Source: Lentilactobacillus curieae (lineage in GTDB: Bacteria > Bacillota > Bacilli > Lactobacillales > Lactobacillaceae). Taken from it: a stretch of DNA of 64,000 nt. This document shows, in pieces, positions 60,297 through 64,000 of the stretch. Where the stretch lies: positions 496,001 to 560,000 of the forward strand of contig NZ_CP018906.1 of the NCBI RefSeq assembly GCF_000785105.2. Reading direction: 5' to 3'. Position numbers and translations under genes: made by a program. Position 1 is the first letter of the stretch, and every line of letters starts with the position of its first letter. The notes beneath the pieces were generated by a model that was not told where the DNA came from, did not search any database, and saw only the letters and a program-made list of their open reading frames with translations.

Positions 60297-60346
60297 AAAA
60301 TACCGTTATAATTTCAAAAAATGAAATTATAACGGTATTTTTTTGA
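60297..60346. terminator. Strong bidirectional terminator downstream of the lepA paralogue
   Basis: AAATACCGTTATAATTTC pairs with GAAATTATAACGGTATTT followed by a T-run. Confidence 0.9.
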
Positions 60347-60392
60347 TGGGCCTAGTTTTTATCCCAGCCTCTTTTTATTTACCACTTCTAAT

Positions 60393-62192
60393 TCACACAT
60401 CATGAACTTCCAATATTGCATTAAACACACTCTGTGGCAGTTTAATATCATTCTGAGCTGCCTTTCTCTTATTTATATTTTGGCGTCTCAACAATGCTTG
60501 TTTCTTAGATACACTCTTCTTATCGCCACTAACCGCAGCATTCTTTCTTAATGGTGGCACGTCAACTCTAGCAATCGCCTTACCCTCAACCATCGCTTGG
60601 ACTGGCATTGGATAAAGCTTTCTAGGAATTGTGTACTTCAACTTGTGTACTAACTCTTGCGTCTGTTTTGGTGCATCCAATCGGTGAGTTACGAATGCCA
60701 ATGAATCCACGTCAGCATAGTTAATTCTGACATCCACCTGCACCATATCAGCGACCCGATAGCCAATCATCTTAGAAGATAACGTTGCGTAACCATGACT
60801 AACCGACTTAAGTTTATTGAAAAATTCAAAGGCAATTTCTGATAGTGGCATATTATAAATTGCGTCAATCAGGCCGTTATTATCCTGCAAATCATCAAGT
60901 TCCCCCTTATACTGCTCAGCTAACTTCATAACCTCGCTAAGTAATTCGTTAGGCGTAGAAATAGTTGCCCTAACAAACGGCTCCTCAACGTATTGCACCT
61001 CTGAAAAGTCTGGAAATTGGCCTGGATTTTCAACTGTTAATGCTTGTCCATCGCTAGTTGTCACATGGTAAGTAACGTTGGGTGAGGTGGTCAAAACGCT
61101 GACCCCATATTCATCCACTAGTCGCTCACGGATGATTTGCAAATGAAATCCGCCAAGAAACCCACACCGAAATCCAGGCCCTAATGCGTCCGAAACTTCT
61201 TCCCTGTAGTGAAAAGCAGGGTCATTTAAAGCAACCTTTTCCACGGCTAATTTCAAATCAGCGTAGCTCGACTCATCTGGATATAGTCCAGCAAACACAA
61301 CCGGTTCTGAGGATTCGTATCCTGGTAAGGTTACTTTTGCTGGTGCCTCAGCATAGGTAATCGTATCGCCAATCCTAACTTTTTGAGGATCCTTAATTCC
61401 AGTAATTATGTAGCCAACTTCTCCAGCAATTAAACTGTCCTGTGGATTTTTGTCAGGGGTTAGAATCCCCACCTCACCCGCATTAAAATCGGTCTGATTG
61501 GCCATCAATCTTAATTGTCTTTGCTTTGTTAGGTTGCCACTAACCACTCTAACTAACGCCACGATTCCCTTATACTGGTCGTAATTAGAATCAAAAACTA
61601 ACGCCTTCAACTCATCGCCATCATCGGCAGTTGGCGCAGATATTTTATCAACAATGGCTTCTAAGACTTCAGGAACTCCTAATCCAGTTTTAGCCGAGAT
61701 TTTGAGAATTTTTTCATCTTTTAGTAACTCATCTAAATTATGGATCTGAGATTCTACTCGATCCACTTCTGCAGACTGGCTATCAACTTTATTAATTACG
61801 GGGATTATTGCTAGACCTGCAGCTTTAGCTAGCCTAAAATTTGCAACCGTTTGTGCCTGAACACCCTTTGTTGCATCGACCAATAAGATTGCCCCTTCAC
61901 AGGCAGACATACTCCGTGAGACCTCATATGCGAAATCAACGTGCCCCGGCGTATCAATAAAGTTTAGTTCATACTTTTGGCCATCGCCGGCCTGATACTC
62001 ATTAGTAACCGTTCTCGATTTTACCGTCACTCCATGGGCTTGCTCAACCTGCAAATCATCCAGCAACTGATCAGACTGCTCCCGTTCACTAATCGTATCC
62101 GTTAACTCCATAATTCGGTCTGCCAAAGTCGATTTGCCATGGTCAATATGCGCGATGATTGCAAAGTTACGAATTTGCTTTACGTTTTTCAC
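60393..62192 (-). CDS. lepA: Divergent LepA/EF-4 paralogue
   Basis: A 599-residue translational GTPase with LepA domain order and the diagnostic C-terminal domain. G1 is AHIDHGKST, G3 DTPGHVDF, G4 NKVD and G5 SAKTG. Switch I reads LQVEQAHGVTVKSRT where canonical LepA has ERERGITIK, so it is not the standard copy; lactobacilli such as L. plantarum are known to carry a second LepA. It starts with GTG at 62192, overlapping the stop of the TetR gene by 4 bases (GTGA), so the two are translationally coupled. EF-4 back-translocates or remodels stalled ribosomes; a stress-specific role is inferred. Confidence 0.85.
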   Translation of the reverse strand: MKNVKQIRNFAIIAHIDHGKSTLADRIMELTDTISEREQSDQLLDDLQVEQAHGVTVKSRTVTNEYQAGDGQKYELNFIDTPGHVDFAYEVSRSMSACEGAILLVDATKGVQAQTVANFRLAKAAGLAIIPVINKVDSQSAEVDRVESQIHNLDELLKDEKILKISAKTGLGVPEVLEAIVDKISAPTADDGDELKALVFDSNYDQYKGIVALVRVVSGNLTKQRQLRLMANQTDFNAGEVGILTPDKNPQDSLIAGEVGYIITGIKDPQKVRIGDTITYAEAPAKVTLPGYESSEPVVFAGLYPDESSYADLKLAVEKVALNDPAFHYREEVSDALGPGFRCGFLGGFHLQIIRERLVDEYGVSVLTTSPNVTYHVTTSDGQALTVENPGQFPDFSEVQYVEEPFVRATISTPNELLSEVMKLAEQYKGELDDLQDNNGLIDAIYNMPLSEIAFEFFNKLKSVSHGYATLSSKMIGYRVADMVQVDVRINYADVDSLAFVTHRLDAPKQTQELVHKLKYTIPRKLYPMPVQAMVEGKAIARVDVPPLRKNAAVSGDKKSVSKKQALLRRQNINKRKAAQNDIKLPQSVFNAILEVHDV

Positions 62193-62842
62193 TTGATGCC
62201 ATTCCTCTCTGAAAATCCATTTAGGTAATCTTGAAAGGTCTCAATTGACTCTGCGACCACATTAACGTTAAAGTCCTTAAAATCCCCAATTTGTTCGCTA
62301 TTAAAGTCACTCAAACCAGACAAATTCATCAATCCACTAACAATTGAACTTTGGATTACAAATAAATGGCTAGCTGCTGAAACAGAAATTTGTGGTAATT
62401 TTTGATGAATCATTTCACCTAACTCTTCGTTGATGACGTACAAACGTTCCCTTTGTGCGAGCGTTTGTTTACGATCAGCTCCGGGTTCCAAGATTGGTCC
62501 CCTTAAAGAATTAAGCCGTAGTATAACTGTCTCGTTAGTTACCATGTCTTTAGTCTCAACTAAAAGCCAATTAGCAAACTCGTCCCAGTTGTTTATTTCA
62601 GCGGCATTTAATCTATTGATAAAACCCGCAAAATACTGCTGGTATCCGTCTAAAAGTAGATACATAAAAACATTTTCTTTAGTTTTAAAGTAATTAAATA
62701 GTGTCCCCTTAGAAACCCCAGCTCGTTTAGCAATAACAGCCATCGTAATTTCGGGATAACTCTGCTCTTTAAAAATTGTTTTAGCTGTATTGGCAATAAG
62801 TCTTGCCTTAGCAGCTTTTTCTTCATCAGATAAAAAATTCAT
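62189..62842 (-). CDS. TetR-family regulator coupled to lepA
   Basis: A 217-residue TetR/AcrR-type repressor. Its HTH (about 30-52) reads MAVIAKRAGVSKGTLFNYF, followed by the usual helical ligand domain. It is the first gene of a two-gene unit with the LepA paralogue and carries a likely autoregulatory operator upstream. The MFS exporter downstream of lepA is on the same strand as both but lies upstream of this promoter, separated by a terminator. Confidence 0.87.
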   Translation of the reverse strand: MNFLSDEEKAAKARLIANTAKTIFKEQSYPEITMAVIAKRAGVSKGTLFNYFKTKENVFMYLLLDGYQQYFAGFINRLNAAEINNWDEFANWLLVETKDMVTNETVILRLNSLRGPILEPGADRKQTLAQRERLYVINEELGEMIHQKLPQISVSAASHLFVIQSSIVSGLMNLSGLSDFNSEQIGDFKDFNVNVVAESIETFQDYLNGFSERNGIK

Positions 62843-62854
62843 ATTGCACCTTTC

Positions 62855-62873
62855 AAAACTGACTACCGGTCAT
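62855..62873 (-). promoter_or_regulatory. Probable TetR operator
   Basis: TGACTACCGGTCA, arms TGAC/GTCA around a 5-bp centre, lies about 15 bases before the TetR start codon. Confidence 0.5.
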
Positions 62874-62946
62874 TTTTAATCAATATTATTACCTGTGGAC
62901 GTATAAATGTCAAATTAAGACGGGCTCAGATCCACTACGTTCCCAA

Positions 62947-62974
62947 TAAAAAAAGGCCGCGAATCCTCGCAGCC
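62947..62974 (-). terminator. Terminator of the MFS exporter gene
   Basis: On the minus strand GGCTGCGA pairs with TTCGCGGCC followed by seven T. Confidence 0.8.
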
Positions 62975-62979
62975 ATTCC

Positions 62980-64000
62980 TTATCCCACCTTTGCGTGGGC
63001 AAAACTATCTTTAATCTTATAGGTCAAAATAAATGAAGCGAAAAGGAATACCGTAACTACTATATATGGGTAGTGGTAATTCCAATCAAGCAAAGCACCG
63101 GAAACAATTGGGCCAATGATATTTCCAACACTGGTTAACGACATGTTGATTCCGTTAACAAAACCTTGGTTAGTGGTGCTTGCCTTTGTCAGCAATGTGG
63201 TAATTGCTGGTCTCAATAAATCATACATCGTAAACACAATTAAAGTTGCCACAATAACTTCAATTTTTGAATGGGCCAAGATAATCCAAATCGTTCCAGC
63301 AAATGCTAGGAAGAAACAATATCTAATTAATCGTTTCTCAGTCAACCACGTTACCATCCGGTCGAACAAGACAACTTGGAAAAACAATGACGTAAATCCA
63401 TTAAGCGTCAAAACTAACGCAATGTTTTCTAGAGTGAAATGATGAACTTCGTTAACGTACAAACTATAAATACTCTCAAATCCAACTAGTCCAAATGATG
63501 ATACCAAAATCATCAAGAACAGTAATCCCATCGGACCAAATAAAATTCCTTTAGTTTGAGTCCAACTAGCTCTACCAGCTCGGGGATCTTTGACCTCTCC
63601 CCCAGTTTGATTGGCAAGTACTTTGATATCTTCGTCTTTAGGCAACATCACAATGAAGGAAATCATTGAGAGGACACCCAAAACAGCTGCACTCCAAAAT
63701 GGTGCCTTGTAGTCAATCTTAGCAAGGATACCGCCAAGACCGGGTCCTAAAATCAATCCCCCACTGAATGCCGCTGACAACAATCCAATTACTCTAGCAC
63801 GTTGTTTGGGCGTGGTAATATCCGCAGCCAATGCGTTAGTAGTTGGTACCACCATCGCTGCTGACAGTCCCCCAATTACCCGAGAAATATCAAACATCCA
63901 CAGATAGTTGGTGGCAGCGAACATCACTTCCGAGACAGCATACAAAGCTAGACCAGCTACCAAAATCTTTTTTCTACCCATTCGATCAGAGATCTGACCA
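62980..64000 (-). CDS. MFS multidrug-type exporter, N-terminus outside the window
   Basis: The frame is open through the window edge; the visible 339 residues begin GQISDRMGRKK, which is MFS motif A after TM2, so about 60 residues are missing. The remaining part has about 10 helices, with GLLSAAFSGGLILGPGLGG (antiporter motif C-like, TM5), characteristic of drug:H+ antiporters of the 12-helix DHA1 group. The substrate is unknown. A TetR gene lies downstream on the same strand and could be functionally linked. Confidence 0.85.
   Translation of the reverse strand, partial: GQISDRMGRKKILVAGLALYAVSEVMFAATNYLWMFDISRVIGGLSAAMVVPTTNALAADITTPKQRARVIGLLSAAFSGGLILGPGLGGILAKIDYKAPFWSAAVLGVLSMISFIVMLPKDEDIKVLANQTGGEVKDPRAGRASWTQTKGILFGPMGLLFLMILVSSFGLVGFESIYSLYVNEVHHFTLENIALVLTLNGFTSLFFQVVLFDRMVTWLTEKRLIRYCFFLAFAGTIWIILAHSKIEVIVATLIVFTMYDLLRPAITTLLTKASTTNQGFVNGINMSLTSVGNIIGPIVSGALLDWNYHYPYIVVTVFLFASFILTYKIKDSFAHAKVG

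Noticed and set aside
1-64000. tRNA, rRNA, insertion sequences or prophage
   Set aside because: No cloverleaf, rRNA motif, transposase or phage gene was recognised on either strand by eye; a tool such as tRNAscan-SE would settle tRNAs.

Overview
The window looks like chromosomal DNA of a low-GC Gram-positive bacterium of the Lactobacillaceae. The evidence is family-level: a zinc-ribbon-free S14, a LepA paralogue, an FNR-like protein of the lactobacillar FLP type, an Apf-like lysozyme-fold protein, a lactobacillar AraB-type kinase, AAAGGAG-like ribosome binding sites and frequent TTG/GTG starts. No rRNA, tRNA, IS element, phage gene or CRISPR array was recognised. The first gene (a GH65 phosphorylase) and the last (an MFS exporter) are cut by the window edges.

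1-26 kb is mostly housekeeping with small surface and regulatory units. In order: GH65 fragment; rpsN, whose best start is AUC; LysR regulator; xanthine permease behind PurBoxes; a 131-bp repeat array; Apf-like protein; greA; a VanZ-RDD membrane protein; a P2-type cation ATPase; DedA; aldo-keto reductase; two coupled secreted proteins; a surface nuclease behind a Pho-like box; a TetR/membrane-protein pair; an SDR alcohol dehydrogenase; TenA; OsmC; a GNAT; and the argCJBD operon.

26-32 kb is a cell-envelope glycosylation unit: a GT2 undecaprenyl-phosphate glycosyltransferase, a GT39 membrane glycosyltransferase, a divergent OmpR-type two-component system, and a small secreted protein whose promoter carries four CTTAA repeats exactly 11 bp apart.

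32.7-58.3 kb is the most interesting part. A complete glucuronate route (uxaC, uxuB, uxuA, kdgK, kdgA) and a sugar porter surround a cluster of a secreted GH78 rhamnosidase, a GH59 galactocerebrosidase-like enzyme, a GH2 beta-glucuronidase, a DUF2264 (GH154-type) protein, a GH43-like enzyme, a GPH-type transporter, a LacI regulator and two unknown small proteins; araD and araB follow. The activities match the side chains of plant arabinogalactan (Rha-GlcA-Gal, plus Ara), so I infer an arabinogalactan/gum-arabic oligosaccharide utilisation locus. Five copies of an ACTAATATATTAAT operator mark the regulon of the local GntR regulator. Many cre-like sites indicate carbon catabolite repression.

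58-64 kb holds an FLP-type redox regulator with an unknown partner, a small unknown gene, a divergent LepA paralogue coupled to a TetR regulator, and the truncated MFS exporter.

Two families of dispersed intergenic stem-loop elements lie between genes. Their copies differ in sequence but keep complementary arms, which suggests selection on structure.
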